From assembly GCF_036053395.1 (NCBI RefSeq), contig NZ_CP107942.1, forward strand, positions 6,404,501 to 6,468,500: 64,000 bases of DNA, given 5' to 3'. Below are positions 49,098 to 58,358 of the stretch, piece by piece. A model generated the notes under the pieces. It was given only the letters and a program-made list of their open reading frames with translations. It was not told where the DNA came from and ran no database searches. This DNA comes from Actinoplanes sp. NBC_00393 (GTDB lineage: Bacteria > Actinomycetota > Actinomycetes > Mycobacteriales > Micromonosporaceae). A program made the position numbers and the translations under genes. How positions within the stretch are numbered: position 1 is the stretch's first letter; every line of letters starts with the position of its first letter.

Positions 49098-50711
49098 GTG
49101 CGGCGACTTCTCACCAGCACCCTCGCGGTGACCACGGCGGCGGGCCTGGGCGTGTTCGCGGCGCCCACCGCCGGCCAGGCGAGCGAGGCCGGGCCGGGCC
49201 GGGTGGTCGTCACGACGCTCGACGGCGAGGGCCGGCCGGTCTTCACCGTGCACGAGACCTCCGGCAGCGTCGGGACCGCCTGGGCGGCGAACGTCATCAG
49301 CGTGGAGACCGACGTCCCGGTCCGCGCGATCGGCGTACCGGCCGGCTCGGACCCGTACCGCAGCTCGCAGTGGGATCTCACCAAGATCCGTACGACCGAG
49401 GCCTGGCGAACGTCCACCGGCGCCGGCATCACCGTCGCGGTGATCGACACCGGCGTCGACGGCAGCCACCCCGACCTGGCCGGCAAGGTCCTCACCGGGT
49501 ACGACACGATCGCCGGCCGGGCCGGCGGGAACACCGACCGGAACGGGCACGGCACCCACGTGGCCGGCACGATCGCCGCGAAGACCGGCAACGGGGTCGG
49601 CGTCGCCGGCATCGCCCCGGACGTGAAGATCCTGCCGGTCAAGACGCTCGACGCCACCGGCAGCGGCCTCATGTCGGACACCGCCGAGGGCATCGTCTGG
49701 GCCACCGACCACGGCGCCCAGGTGATCAACATGTCGCTGGGCTCGCACGACCAGCTCGGCGCGGTGACCACCGCGATCGCGTACGCCCGCAGCAAGGGCG
49801 TCACCGTGGTCGCGGCGGCCGGCAACGAGCGGACCAAGGGCAGCCCGGTCAGCTACCCGGCCGCGGACCCGGGCGTCATCGCGGTGGCGGCGACCGACTC
49901 GGCCGACAAGTACGCCTACTTCTCCAACGCCGGCAACTACGTCGACCTCGCCGCCCCGGGCAGCGACATCCTGAACACCTACCCGACCGCCCTGCGGCGC
50001 AGCGGATACGCCTCGATGAGCGGCACCTCGATGGCCGCACCGCACGTCGCCGCGGCGGCCGCGCTGGTCAAGGCGTACCGGCCGGCGTCGACCCCGGACC
50101 AGATCGAGCAGGCGCTGGAGCGGACCGCGAAGGACCTGGGCGCTACCGGCTTCGACCGGGACTACGGCAACGGGCGCCTCGACGTCGCCGCCGCGCTCGC
50201 CTCGCTCGGCCAGACCGTGGTCAGCAACGTCCGTACGAAGGTGGTCTCCTACGGCACGCGAACCAGCACCACCTTCACCGCGTCCTCGGCCGGCGCACGG
50301 CTGGCCAACCGGGCCGGGTCGCTCTGCGTCTCGGTCGCCGGCGCGGCCTGGCGCTGCTCCACGGTGAAGACCGACGCCGGCGGCCGGTACACCCTGGTCC
50401 GCACCGCGACCGGCAGTTTCCAGGCCCGCCTCCTGGTAGCGGGCGCCTCGGCCACCAGCGGCTACACGGTGCGGGCCAAGGTCACGGCAGCCCGCTCCGG
50501 CGCCGGCGCGATCACGGTCAAGGTGACCGGCGCGGCCAAGCAGAAGCTGTCGGTGCAGCGCTACACGAAGAAGAAGTGGACGACCGTACGCACCTACTCC
50601 GCGACCAGCAGCCGTAAGGTGACAAAGCTGGTGAAGGGCGGAACGTACCGGGTCGTCCTGGTGAGCACGAAGGCGATTCAGGGCGTGACCAGCGGCACGG
50701 TGAAGGCCTGA
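49098..50711 (+). CDS. Secreted subtilisin-like serine protease (S8), third copy, no linker
   Basis: This is a 537-residue exported protease. Signal peptide at residues 1-29 (RRLLTSTLAVTTAAGLGVFAA), prodomain, then triad D117 (VAVIDTGVD), H151 (GHGTHVAG) and S311 (SGTSMAAPH). Unlike the other two copies, it has no Thr/Pro linker: the catalytic domain joins the shared C-terminal region directly (QTVVSNVRTKVVSYGTRTST, SVQRYTKKKWTTVRTYSA, YRVVLVSTKAIQGVTSGTVK). The true start is the GTG at 49098 with GGAGGA about 7 bases upstream; longer versions are open frame only. It stands 31 bases before a molybdopterin oxidoreductase gene on the same strand. Confidence 0.93.
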   Translation: MRRLLTSTLAVTTAAGLGVFAAPTAGQASEAGPGRVVVTTLDGEGRPVFTVHETSGSVGTAWAANVISVETDVPVRAIGVPAGSDPYRSSQWDLTKIRTTEAWRTSTGAGITVAVIDTGVDGSHPDLAGKVLTGYDTIAGRAGGNTDRNGHGTHVAGTIAAKTGNGVGVAGIAPDVKILPVKTLDATGSGLMSDTAEGIVWATDHGAQVINMSLGSHDQLGAVTTAIAYARSKGVTVVAAAGNERTKGSPVSYPAADPGVIAVAATDSADKYAYFSNAGNYVDLAAPGSDILNTYPTALRRSGYASMSGTSMAAPHVAAAAALVKAYRPASTPDQIEQALERTAKDLGATGFDRDYGNGRLDVAAALASLGQTVVSNVRTKVVSYGTRTSTTFTASSAGARLANRAGSLCVSVAGAAWRCSTVKTDAGGRYTLVRTATGSFQARLLVAGASATSGYTVRAKVTAARSGAGAITVKVTGAAKQKLSVQRYTKKKWTTVRTYSATSSRKVTKLVKGGTYRVVLVSTKAIQGVTSGTVKA

Positions 50712-50742
50712 ACCCGCGCGTAGTGAGGTTTACTCATTCCTC

Positions 50743-51342
50743 ATGGGCATCATCTCCCGCGGCTTCGGCGGGCGACGGCGTGACTCGTCGCCCGACCTGC
50801 CGCCCGGCCAGTACCTGACGCACGATTTCCCGGTGCTCTCCGCCGGGCCGACCCCGCGGATCCCGCTGGACCGGTGGAGCTTCTCGATCGTCACCGAGAC
50901 CGGTGAGAAGCACTCGTGGAACTGGGACGAGTTCACCGCGCTGCCGGCCGAGGAGATCACGGTCGACATCCACTGCGTGACCAAGTGGTCCAAGCTCGGC
51001 ACCGGCTGGAAGGGTGTCTCGCTGGACACGCTCTTCGAGGACGTGGAGAGCGCGGCCGACTACGCGATGGCGCACAGCGTCGGTGGCTACACCACCAACG
51101 TGCCGGTCGAGGATCTGCTCGACGGCAAGGCCTGGATCGCGTACGAGTTCGACGGCGAGCCGCTGCACCCGGAGCACGGCGGGCCCGCCCGTCTGCTCAT
51201 CCCGCACCTGTACTTCTGGAAGTCGGCGAAGTGGGTCAACGGGCTGCGGATGATGCCCGAGGACGAGCCCGGCTTCTGGGAGGCCGCCGGCTACCACATG
51301 TATGGGGACCCATGGTCAGAGCAGCGGTACCACGGAGACTGA
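50743..51342 (+). CDS. Molybdopterin-dependent (sulfite oxidase-like) oxidoreductase
   Basis: This is a 199-residue protein formed by a single sulfite-oxidase-type molybdopterin domain. The molybdenum-ligating cysteine is in VDIHCVTKWSKLGTGWKGV. Other family features are HPEHGGPARLLIPHLYFWKSAKWV and the RMM segment close to the end. No Tat signal is seen, so it should be cytoplasmic, unlike YedY. The substrate is unknown. The ATG at 50743 was chosen; it begins 31 bases after the S8 protease. Its 3' end overlaps the ferredoxin-reductase-like gene by 31 bases, and the three genes 50743-52331 form a tight operon. Confidence 0.9.
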   Translation: MGIISRGFGGRRRDSSPDLPPGQYLTHDFPVLSAGPTPRIPLDRWSFSIVTETGEKHSWNWDEFTALPAEEITVDIHCVTKWSKLGTGWKGVSLDTLFEDVESAADYAMAHSVGGYTTNVPVEDLLDGKAWIAYEFDGEPLHPEHGGPARLLIPHLYFWKSAKWVNGLRMMPEDEPGFWEAAGYHMYGDPWSEQRYHGD

Positions 51343-52067
51343 CCTGGCGGGTGGCGACCGTGGTCGACACCCGCCAGGAGACGAGTTCGGCGCGCACGCT
51401 GGTGCTCGACGTGCCGGACTGGCCCGGACACCTGCCCGGCCAGCACGTCGACGTCCGGCTGACCGCCGAGGACGGGTACACCGCCCAGCGCAGCTACTCG
51501 ATCGCCTCGGCGTGGCCGTCGGACGACGGCGGGCAGGTCGAGCTGACGATCCAGCGGCTGGAGGACGGCGAGGTGTCGCCGTACCTCGCCGACGTGGTGG
51601 CGAAGGGTGACCAGATCGAACTGCGCGGCCCGGTGGGTGGCTGGTTCGTCTGGCGCGAGAAGCAGCCGGCGCCGGTCCTGCTGATCGCCGGCGGCTCCGG
51701 GGTGGTGCCGCTGATGGCGATGATCCGGGCCCGCGGCCTGGCGCGCGGACGCCAGCCGTTCCGGCTGATCTATTCGGTACGCACGCCGGAGGACGTCTGC
51801 TTCGCTGACGAACTGCGCCGGCGGGTACGCGACGACCCCGGCCTGGACGTGCACTTCGTCTACACCCGGAAGGCGCCGGAGGGGTCACCGGTCCCGCCGA
51901 AGCGGATCGACGTGGCCGCCGTCAACTCGCACGGCTGGCCGCCGGACTTCCAGCCGGACTGCTTCGTCTGCGGTCCCACATCGTTCGTCGAGACGGCCGC
52001 GGACATTCTGGTCGCGCTCGGGCACGACCCGAAACGGATCCGCACGGAGCGATTCGGAGGTGCCTGA
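51312..52067 (+). CDS. FAD/NAD(P)-binding ferredoxin reductase-like protein
   Basis: This is a 251-residue flavoprotein of the ferredoxin reductase superfamily. The FAD-binding motif is RSYSIAS and the nucleotide-binding part begins with LLIAGGSGVVPLMAMI. The C-terminal CGPTSFVETAADILVALG is typical. It lacks an iron-sulfur domain, so electrons would pass directly to a partner, probably the molybdopterin protein encoded upstream. The ATG at 51312 lies inside the previous gene with GGGGA nearby. Its stop is directly followed by the ATG of the zinc-ribbon gene. Confidence 0.9.
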   Translation: MVRAAVPRRLTWRVATVVDTRQETSSARTLVLDVPDWPGHLPGQHVDVRLTAEDGYTAQRSYSIASAWPSDDGGQVELTIQRLEDGEVSPYLADVVAKGDQIELRGPVGGWFVWREKQPAPVLLIAGGSGVVPLMAMIRARGLARGRQPFRLIYSVRTPEDVCFADELRRRVRDDPGLDVHFVYTRKAPEGSPVPPKRIDVAAVNSHGWPPDFQPDCFVCGPTSFVETAADILVALGHDPKRIRTERFGGA

Positions 52068-52331
52068 ATGGAACTCGACGGGAATGCGCTCGCCGGTGAC
52101 CTTCGCGAGGTCTTCGCCGGTGACGTGACCACGGCGGTGTTCACCTGCGCCGGCTGCGGCCACGCCGGCGCGGTGGCCACCCTGCGCGTGTGGGAGCCGG
52201 CCCCCGGTCTGGTCGGCCGCTGCCCGCACTGCGAGGACGTGGTCCTTCGCCTGGTCCGCACCCCTGACCGCGTCTTCCTCTGCCTGACCGGCGCCACCCG
52301 CCTGGAGCTCTCCCTGCAGGACGAGATCTAG
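52068..52331 (+). CDS. DUF6510 small zinc-ribbon protein
   Basis: This is an 87-residue protein with two C-x2-C pairs (CAGCGH and CPHC) that form a likely zinc ribbon, which matches DUF6510. It starts on the base after the FAD reductase stop, with GGAGGT upstream. In actinomycetes this gene often follows the same two oxidoreductase genes, so it may assist their assembly or electron transfer; that is inference. Confidence 0.82.
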   Translation: MELDGNALAGDLREVFAGDVTTAVFTCAGCGHAGAVATLRVWEPAPGLVGRCPHCEDVVLRLVRTPDRVFLCLTGATRLELSLQDEI

Positions 52332-53229
52332 ACACCTTCCGCGGTCAGGGTCCGGCTGCGGTTGGTGGAGAGAGCTGTGTCGGTGAGGTAGCCGTCGACC
52401 AGACGAGTGCCCGGCGGCCCGGAGACATAGGGGTTCCCGAATGCCGGCACATCCGTGGCGGGTGTAGGTACACACGCTGTGGGTGTGGCCGTTACCCGGA
52501 AGGTCTCTCGCTGGAGAGCGCCGGTCGTCGGGCGAACGGTGCTCAGCCGGCAGTGCGGGTCATGCTGGAACGAAAGGGAGGGCGGGCTGACGCGCTCCAG
52601 GCGGAAGCGCAGGCCGCGGCGGCGTGCGTGCCTGCACCGCGACCCGGCCGGCCCACCCGGCATATCTCGCGATCGAGGCGGGCGGCGGACGGCCGCTGAC
52701 TCCGGACCGACGGCGAGACCCCGATGCCGAAAAGCCCTCTGGACGCGTTTCGTAGTCCAGGTCCGTCCGCCGCTCGGCACCGTCTCGGTACGACCGGGCG
52801 AAACCCGATCCGTCTGTCGCTCGGGGTCGCTTCCCGTCTCCGCGACCAGCCCGGAAGCGTGCCGGCGGGCGGTGGGTGGCTCGGTGGCGTGGGGTGGTGA
52901 GCCACCGAGCAGCCGTAACTCCCAGCCGGGTGGCACCAAAGGCCGTCTCACGAGCGCCGGCTGGGAGTTGGGGCCGGCGGACGGCTTCGGCTGAGAGGGT
53001 GACGTCGCTGCCGGGCGGCTGGGGCCGGGTTTCGGGCTCGGTTGATCGGTCGGCCGCGCGGTGGTGCTGTCTTCCCGTCCGGGAGACGACGCTGGTGGAC
53101 GGCTGAGTGATCGAACGGGCCGAAACAGCGGCCTCAGCCGCGCGCTCGCGTTGTCACCAGCATGATCGGCCGGCAGCGTCACATCGCTCACCCATGCTGC
53201 GGATGCCCGCGGCCCCGGAAAGCCGGCGA
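52332..53229. other. 900-base stretch without a recognisable gene
   Basis: Frames are open on both strands (for example 52328-53191 minus with a GTG start, 52455-52994 plus), but the products are proline- and arginine-rich low-complexity sequence with no ribosome binding site, signal or family motif. A 13-bp perfect inverted repeat, AACTCCCAGCCGG at 52917 and its complement at 52957-52969, encloses a 27-base loop. The region may be a decayed gene or regulatory DNA. Confidence 0.5.
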
Positions 53230-53257
53230 CGGCTGGTCCGCTGGAGCGGACCAGCCG
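53230..53257 (-). terminator. Hairpin after the secreted protein gene
   Basis: CGGCTGGTCCGCT and its exact complement with a 2-base centre, directly after the stop at 53264 on the minus strand. Confidence 0.8.
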
Positions 53258-53263
53258 GCACCC

Positions 53264-54049
53264 TCAGATCCGGGTCGTGGTGGTGATCTCCTGCGTCGCG
53301 GTGAACGAGAACCGGCACATGCCCGGGCCCGGGTAGTAGGCACTGCTGTTCACGTTGATGAAGAAGTGCCCGTGGGTCACGTCCGGCGCCAGGTCGAAGT
53401 CGGCCGGGCCGACCCCGTACGGGAAGAGGCGCCACCCCGGACTGGCCGGGTAGGCCGCGCCGTCGGGCCGGGTGTTGGTGGGCGAGTCGGTGAACGCCAC
53501 CGCGGCACCGCTCTTGGGCTGGTCGCAGCCCTTGGTGAAGTGGACCATCAGCGGCCCGTCCGCGATCGTGATGTCGTCGGAGACGACCTGGCAGGCGTTC
53601 GGCTTCGGCGCCAGGCAGTCGACCTCACCGGACTCGTGCGACCACACCGTCTCGGTGGTGGTAGTGGTCTTGTACACGGCCAGCCCGTCGAACCGGGTGG
53701 CCGGCTTGCGCTTGCTGTTGCCGCGGTAGACGGCCTTGTAGGTGCCGGAGAAAGTCGCCTTCACCGTGCGGGAGAACTTCCCGGCAGCGGTGGCACGGAC
53801 CGACCCGATCCGGGAGTAGTTCCGGACGTTGTCCTTGCGGAAATAGAGATCGACGATGCCGGCATTGCCCTTGGCGCCCCGCGCGGCCTTGCCGGACAGG
53901 ACGACCTGCGCGCCGGGCGCGACGCCGGCCGGCGACGCGGAGAACGTCATCGTCACCGCCTTCGGCTTCGGCGCGGCCTGTGCCGGTGAGCCGGCCAGGA
54001 CGGTGGCGATCAGGACGCCGGCGACAGTGATCAGGTGTTTCACACGCAA
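53264..54049 (-). CDS. Secreted protein of unknown function with Ig-like N-terminal part
   Basis: This is a 261-residue exported protein. Signal peptide at residues 1-26 (LITVAGVLIATVLAGSPAQA). Residues 30-125 look like a beta-sandwich of the type seen in actinobacterial exported proteins (FSASPAGVAPGAQVVLSGKA, GKFSRTVKATFSGTYKAVYRG). The rest contains four cysteines (DCLAPKPNACQ, KGCDQP, MCRFSF) and ends in Thr-rich EITTTTRI. I recognise no enzyme motif. The first codon may be the TTG at 54049, with GGAGGA 8 bases upstream, or a GTG at 54043. It stands alone between a gene-free stretch and the alpha-galactosidase operon. Confidence 0.75.
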   Translation of the reverse strand: MRVKHLITVAGVLIATVLAGSPAQAAPKPKAVTMTFSASPAGVAPGAQVVLSGKAARGAKGNAGIVDLYFRKDNVRNYSRIGSVRATAAGKFSRTVKATFSGTYKAVYRGNSKRKPATRFDGLAVYKTTTTTETVWSHESGEVDCLAPKPNACQVVSDDITIADGPLMVHFTKGCDQPKSGAAVAFTDSPTNTRPDGAAYPASPGWRLFPYGVGPADFDLAPDVTHGHFFINVNSSAYYPGPGMCRFSFTATQEITTTTRI

Positions 54050-54145
54050 CGGTAGTTCCTCCCCCGAGGGTTGCGACCGGGACGCCGCGATGACGTCCGG
54101 GCCGCAGACGCTACCGTACCGTCCCGACGTTCGCTGCCCCGGTGA

Positions 54146-56188
54146 TCAACAGACCTCGATGTCGAGCAGGAGGGCCTGCTCCGGTGCGAGTAACGGCATC
54201 GGCAGGCCCACTTCGGACAGCACCCGGCCGGGGAGCGTGACCGAACCGGCGGCCAGCCAGGCGGGTGGGGCGTCCTGCACCACCTTGGGCGGGGTACCGA
54301 TCGGGCGGACCGTGTAGCGGCGGTCGGGGGCGAGGCCGGGGAACCGGACCGGCGCGGGCAGCGCGGTGCTCGGCGAACCGATCGCGACCAGGGCGTAGAG
54401 CGCCTGCGAGCGGTCCTGGGCGACGACGCCGTGCAGGTGGTCGCCGGCCCGGACGACGCGGCCGGAGTGCAGCAGCGGGCGGAGTCGTTTGTACTCGGTG
54501 ATCCACGCGGCCATCCGGGTGCGCTCGGCGGGCGTGGCAGCGGTCAGGTTCCACTCGATGCCGGCGCTGCCGAACAGAGCAGTGGCCAGCCGGAAGCCGA
54601 GCGCCGAGGTGCGGCCGGTGACGTGTGCGGTGGCCGCGCCCAGGTGACCGCCGAGGTATTCGGGCGGGATCAGCACGCCGGTCCAGCGCTGGATCCGCTG
54701 GCGATCCAGTGGGTCGTTGGTGTCCGAGGTCCAGAACCGGTCGACCAGGTCGAGGATGCCGAGGTCGATCCGGGCGCCGCCGGAGGCGCAGCTCTCGATC
54801 TCCAGGTGCGGGAAGGCTGCCCGCAGTTCGGTGAGCAGCCGGTACAGGGCGGTGGTCTGCCGGTGCGAGACGCCGGGGACCAGCAGGTCCCGGTTGTGAT
54901 CCCACTTCAGGAACGCGATCGGGTACTCGGTGAGCAGCGCGGTCAGGCGTTCGAGCAGGTAGTCGTAGGCGCCGGGCACGCTCAGGTCGAGGACCCGCTG
55001 CCAGCGCCAGGTCGGGCCGTGGTCGAGGATCCAGTCGGGGTGTTCCTCGGCCAGCGACGAGTCCGGGCTGATCATCTCGGGTTCGACCCAGAGGCCGAAG
55101 TCCATGCCTTTCGCTTGGACGCGAGAGATCAGCGGGTGCAGGCCGTCCGGCCAGACGTCGGGGTCGACGTACCAGTCGCCGAGGGCCCGCTTGTCGTCGC
55201 GGCGGCCGGTGAACCAGCCGTCGTCCAGCACGAACCGCTCCACCCCGACGTCGGCGGCGGCGTCGACGAGATCGCTGAGCAGGGAAAGATCCTGGTCGAA
55301 GTAGACGGCCTCCCAGGTGTTCAGCACGACCGGCCGGGGGTGGCGCAGCGAGGACCGGGAACGGATCCACGGGTGCAGGCGGTCGGAGAGGCCGTCGATG
55401 CCGGCGTCCGAGAAGACCGCAACCAGCCATGGCGTGGTGTACGACTCGCCCGGCGCCAGTTTGATCTCGCCGGGTGCGAGCAGCTCGCCGGCGCCGAGGA
55501 CGCCGTAGCCGAGCGCGGAGCGTTCCGCCCAGATCCGCTTGTCGCCGCTCCAGGCCAGATGGACGGCCCAGACCCGGCCGCTCCGGAAGCCGAAACCGGG
55601 CTCGCCGGCCATCATCAGGAACGCGTCGTCGTGCCCGGGACGGCCGTGCCGGCTCTCCCGGCTCCACACGCCGTGCCGCAGCGGGGCGCGCTGCGGTTGC
55701 CGTTCGTGTGACCAGAGCCCGCTGAAGTCGAGAAGCTCGGCGGCGTCGGCGGGGATCGGGAGCAGGACGTCGAGGGCGGACAGGTCGAGGGCTGCCGGAC
55801 CGTTATTGATCAGGCGGTGCCGGATCCGGAGGACGCCCTCGGCGGACATCTCCAACTCCGTGATCACCTCTTGCGCGGAATCCGAGCTCGTCGCCCGTAC
55901 CGATGCTGTGTTGTCTTGAGAATGAGCGCTGACCAGCTGGAAGGCGGCTGCCGGCGCGGCGGACAGCGAAGGCCGCCCGGTCCATCCCTCGAAGAGGGAG
56001 GGCAGAAGAGACAACCGCAACGGTACGTCGATCGAGCTCGGCGGCACCGCCGGTACAAGGGCGTCGGCGACCTCGGGAAGCGGGATCTCGCCCAGGTCAG
56101 CGCCCCAGTGCAGGATGGTGGGAACGGCAGCGCCGCGGGCGTCCAGCACAAGGCTGGTGCCCGCGGCGCGCAGGTGGAGCACGGTCAC
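54146..56188 (-). CDS. Alpha-galactosidase, GH36 family
   Basis: This is a 680-residue retaining alpha-galactosidase. The barrel contains RFVLDDGWFTGRRDD, GLWVEPEMISPDS, the nucleophile D430 in FLKWDHNRDL and the acid/base D489 in FWTSDTNDPLDRQRIQ, plus the ESCASGGARID stretch. It has no signal peptide, so it acts in the cytoplasm on imported oligosaccharides. The GTG at 56188 overlaps the stop of the binding-protein gene (GTGA), which fixes the start. It is the last gene of the operon with two permeases and GH42, and it should release galactose from melibiose- or raffinose-like sugars. Confidence 0.93.
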   Translation of the reverse strand: MTVLHLRAAGTSLVLDARGAAVPTILHWGADLGEIPLPEVADALVPAVPPSSIDVPLRLSLLPSLFEGWTGRPSLSAAPAAAFQLVSAHSQDNTASVRATSSDSAQEVITELEMSAEGVLRIRHRLINNGPAALDLSALDVLLPIPADAAELLDFSGLWSHERQPQRAPLRHGVWSRESRHGRPGHDDAFLMMAGEPGFGFRSGRVWAVHLAWSGDKRIWAERSALGYGVLGAGELLAPGEIKLAPGESYTTPWLVAVFSDAGIDGLSDRLHPWIRSRSSLRHPRPVVLNTWEAVYFDQDLSLLSDLVDAAADVGVERFVLDDGWFTGRRDDKRALGDWYVDPDVWPDGLHPLISRVQAKGMDFGLWVEPEMISPDSSLAEEHPDWILDHGPTWRWQRVLDLSVPGAYDYLLERLTALLTEYPIAFLKWDHNRDLLVPGVSHRQTTALYRLLTELRAAFPHLEIESCASGGARIDLGILDLVDRFWTSDTNDPLDRQRIQRWTGVLIPPEYLGGHLGAATAHVTGRTSALGFRLATALFGSAGIEWNLTAATPAERTRMAAWITEYKRLRPLLHSGRVVRAGDHLHGVVAQDRSQALYALVAIGSPSTALPAPVRFPGLAPDRRYTVRPIGTPPKVVQDAPPAWLAAGSVTLPGRVLSEVGLPMPLLAPEQALLLDIEVC

Positions 56189-57510
56189 TCGGCGACCGGA
56201 ATCGACTGCGACTTGAGGTTCTCGATCGTCGCCGCCTGGGCGGCCGTGAGCGCGTCGGTCAGCGTGCCGCTGCCGGAGACGGCCTTCTTGAAGCCGTCGG
56301 AGGCGCTGGCGTAGGTGGAGGTCATCGTCGGGCCCCAGACGAAGTCGGGCGCGACCTGGGTGGAGGCCTGCGCGAAGACATCGTAGATCTTCTGGCCGCC
56401 GTAGAACTCGACTCCCTCGGAGAGCGCCGGCAGCGAGGCGCCGGCCTTGGTCGCCGGGTAGAGCTGCGCCTCCTTGTTGAGCAGGGTCAGCGCCTCCTCG
56501 GAGGTGTTCAGCCAGAGCGCGAACTTGGCCGCCTCGTACGGGTGCTTCGAGCCCTTGAAGACCGCGGTCGACGAGCCGCCCCAGTTACCGGCGACGGTCT
56601 GACCGGAGGCCCACTGCGGCATCGGGGCGACCGCCCACTTGCCGGACGTGTCCGGCGCGCCGGACATGATCGAGTTGGCGCCCCACACCGCGGACACCCA
56701 GGTCCACGCCTTGCTGGTGTTGTACGCGTTGTCCCACTCGGTGGTCCACGGCGGCACGGCCGAGACCAGCTTCTTGTCGATCAGGCCCTGCCAGTAGTCG
56801 GCCACCTTCTTGGTGTTCTCGTCGGCCATGCTCACGGTCCACTGGTTGCCGTCGTTCTTGAACCAGCGGCCACCGGCCTGCCAGGCCAGACCGGCGAACT
56901 GGTTGATGTCGCTCTGCGAGAAGTTGGTGATGAAGCCGCCGGCGGCCTTCACCTTCTCCGCCGCCGCGGCGTACTCCTCCCAGGTGGTCGGCACCGGGAT
57001 GCCGTTCTTCTCGAACAGGTCCTTGCGGTAGAAGAGCGCCATCGGGCCGGCGTCCTGCGGGATGCCGTACACCGAGTTCTCCTCGCCGAAGGTGACCTGG
57101 CCCCAGGTCCAGTCGACGAACTGGTCCTTCGCGGCGACGACCTCCGAGCAGTCGGCCAGGTTGGTCAGGCCGTCCTGCACCCGGAAGCTGGGCAGCGCGT
57201 CGTACTCGATGTGGCCCAGGTCGGGGGCGTTGCCGGCCTTCAGCTGGTTGAAGAAGTTCTGGTAGGTGCCGCCGTTGCCGTTCGGGCCGGTCTGCACCTT
57301 GACCTGGATGTTCGGGTTCTTGTCGTTCCAGGCCTTCACCACGTTCTCGATCCCGGGGATCCAGGTGGTGTAGTTCAGCGTGACCGGCCCGGACGAGGGT
57401 GCGCAGCTGGCTGCTGCTTGATCGCCGCTGCCGTCGCTCTCGCCGCCGGACGAGCATGCGGACAGGGCGAGCGCGGATATCAATACGAGGCTGAGCGAAC
57501 GCGAACGCAT
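56185..57510 (-). CDS. Sugar ABC transporter substrate-binding lipoprotein
   Basis: This is a 441-residue binding protein of the extracellular family 1 type. Lipoprotein signal with LALSACSS at residues 13-20. The mature part shows VVKAWNDKNPNIQVKVQTG, NQLKAGNAPDLGHIEYDALP, YGIPQDAGPMALFYRKDLFE and GNWGGSSTAVFKGSKHPYEAAK, all typical of CUT1 oligosaccharide binding proteins. Galactosides are the likely ligands, given GH42 and GH36 around it. ATG at 57510 has AAAGGA upstream. It begins 20 bases after the second permease stop and its stop overlaps the GH36 start. Confidence 0.93.
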   Translation of the reverse strand: MRSRSLSLVLISALALSACSSGGESDGSGDQAAASCAPSSGPVTLNYTTWIPGIENVVKAWNDKNPNIQVKVQTGPNGNGGTYQNFFNQLKAGNAPDLGHIEYDALPSFRVQDGLTNLADCSEVVAAKDQFVDWTWGQVTFGEENSVYGIPQDAGPMALFYRKDLFEKNGIPVPTTWEEYAAAAEKVKAAGGFITNFSQSDINQFAGLAWQAGGRWFKNDGNQWTVSMADENTKKVADYWQGLIDKKLVSAVPPWTTEWDNAYNTSKAWTWVSAVWGANSIMSGAPDTSGKWAVAPMPQWASGQTVAGNWGGSSTAVFKGSKHPYEAAKFALWLNTSEEALTLLNKEAQLYPATKAGASLPALSEGVEFYGGQKIYDVFAQASTQVAPDFVWGPTMTSTYASASDGFKKAVSGSGTLTDALTAAQAATIENLKSQSIPVAE

Positions 57511-57530
57511 CGGGGGAATCCTTTCTCGGG

Positions 57531-58358
57531 TTATTTGACGGCGCCGGCACCGAGGCCGTTGCGCCAGAAGCGCTGGAGCAGCAGGAACGCGAACACCAGC
57601 GGGACGATCGAGACGAGCGCGCCGACGATCACCAACATGCGCAGCTCGGGGACCTGGTTGACCTGGGTGTTCCAGGAGTAGAGGCCGAGCGTCACCGGGA
57701 AGAGCCGCTCCTCGCCGAGCATGATCAGCGGGAGCAGGAAGTTGTTCCAGACCGCGACGAAGTGGAACAGGAAGATCGTCACCAGGGCCGGGAACATCAG
57801 CTTGGCGGAGACCTGGAAGAACGTCCGGATCTCGCCGGAGCCGTCCAGCCGGGCCGCCTCGAGCAGCTCGTCCGGCACGCTCGCGGTGGCGTAGATCCGG
57901 GCCAGGTAGACGCCGAACGGGTTGACCAGGCTGGGCAGGAAGACCGACCAGAAGGTGTTGGTCGCCTCGAACTGGCTGAAGATCAGGAAGAGCGGCAGGG
58001 CGAGCGCGGTGGCCGGGACCAGCACGCCGCTGAGCACCACATTGAAGATCGCTTCCCGTCCCGGGAAGCGGTACTTCGCCAGCGCGTAGCCGCACATGGC
58101 GGCCAGCAGCGTGCCGAGCAGGGCCGCACCGCCGGTGTAGACGATGCTGTTGCCCAGCCACCGAAGGAAGACCCCGTCCCGGTACGCGAAGAGCTCACCC
58201 AGGTTGTCGAAGAGCGCGAAGTCGGCGAACCAGAGCGGCTCGGTGCTGGAGAACTGACTGCGGGTCTTCGACGCGCCGACCACCAGCCACCAGATCGGAA
58301 CCAGGAAGTAGAGGGTGCCCGCCCCCATGATCAGCATGGGCAGGATGCGGTTCTTCAC
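57531..58358 (-). CDS. Sugar ABC transporter permease, MalG-like
   Basis: This is a 275-residue inner-membrane permease with about six membrane segments. The EAA loop that contacts the ATPase is ELLEAARLDGSGEIRTFFQV. The first membrane segment begins with MLIMGAGTLYFLVPIWWLVVG. The GTG at 58358 overlaps the stop of the first permease (GTGA). It forms the channel with the MalF-like protein. The operon has no ATPase gene, so a shared ATPase (MsiK-type in actinomycetes) is expected to power it. Confidence 0.93.
   Translation of the reverse strand: MKNRILPMLIMGAGTLYFLVPIWWLVVGASKTRSQFSSTEPLWFADFALFDNLGELFAYRDGVFLRWLGNSIVYTGGAALLGTLLAAMCGYALAKYRFPGREAIFNVVLSGVLVPATALALPLFLIFSQFEATNTFWSVFLPSLVNPFGVYLARIYATASVPDELLEAARLDGSGEIRTFFQVSAKLMFPALVTIFLFHFVAVWNNFLLPLIMLGEERLFPVTLGLYSWNTQVNQVPELRMLVIVGALVSIVPLVFAFLLLQRFWRNGLGAGAVK

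Noticed and set aside
54111..55667. 518-codon minus-strand frame in the GH36 gene
   Set aside because: A shifted frame of the alpha-galactosidase; the GH36 catalytic motifs are in the other frame.
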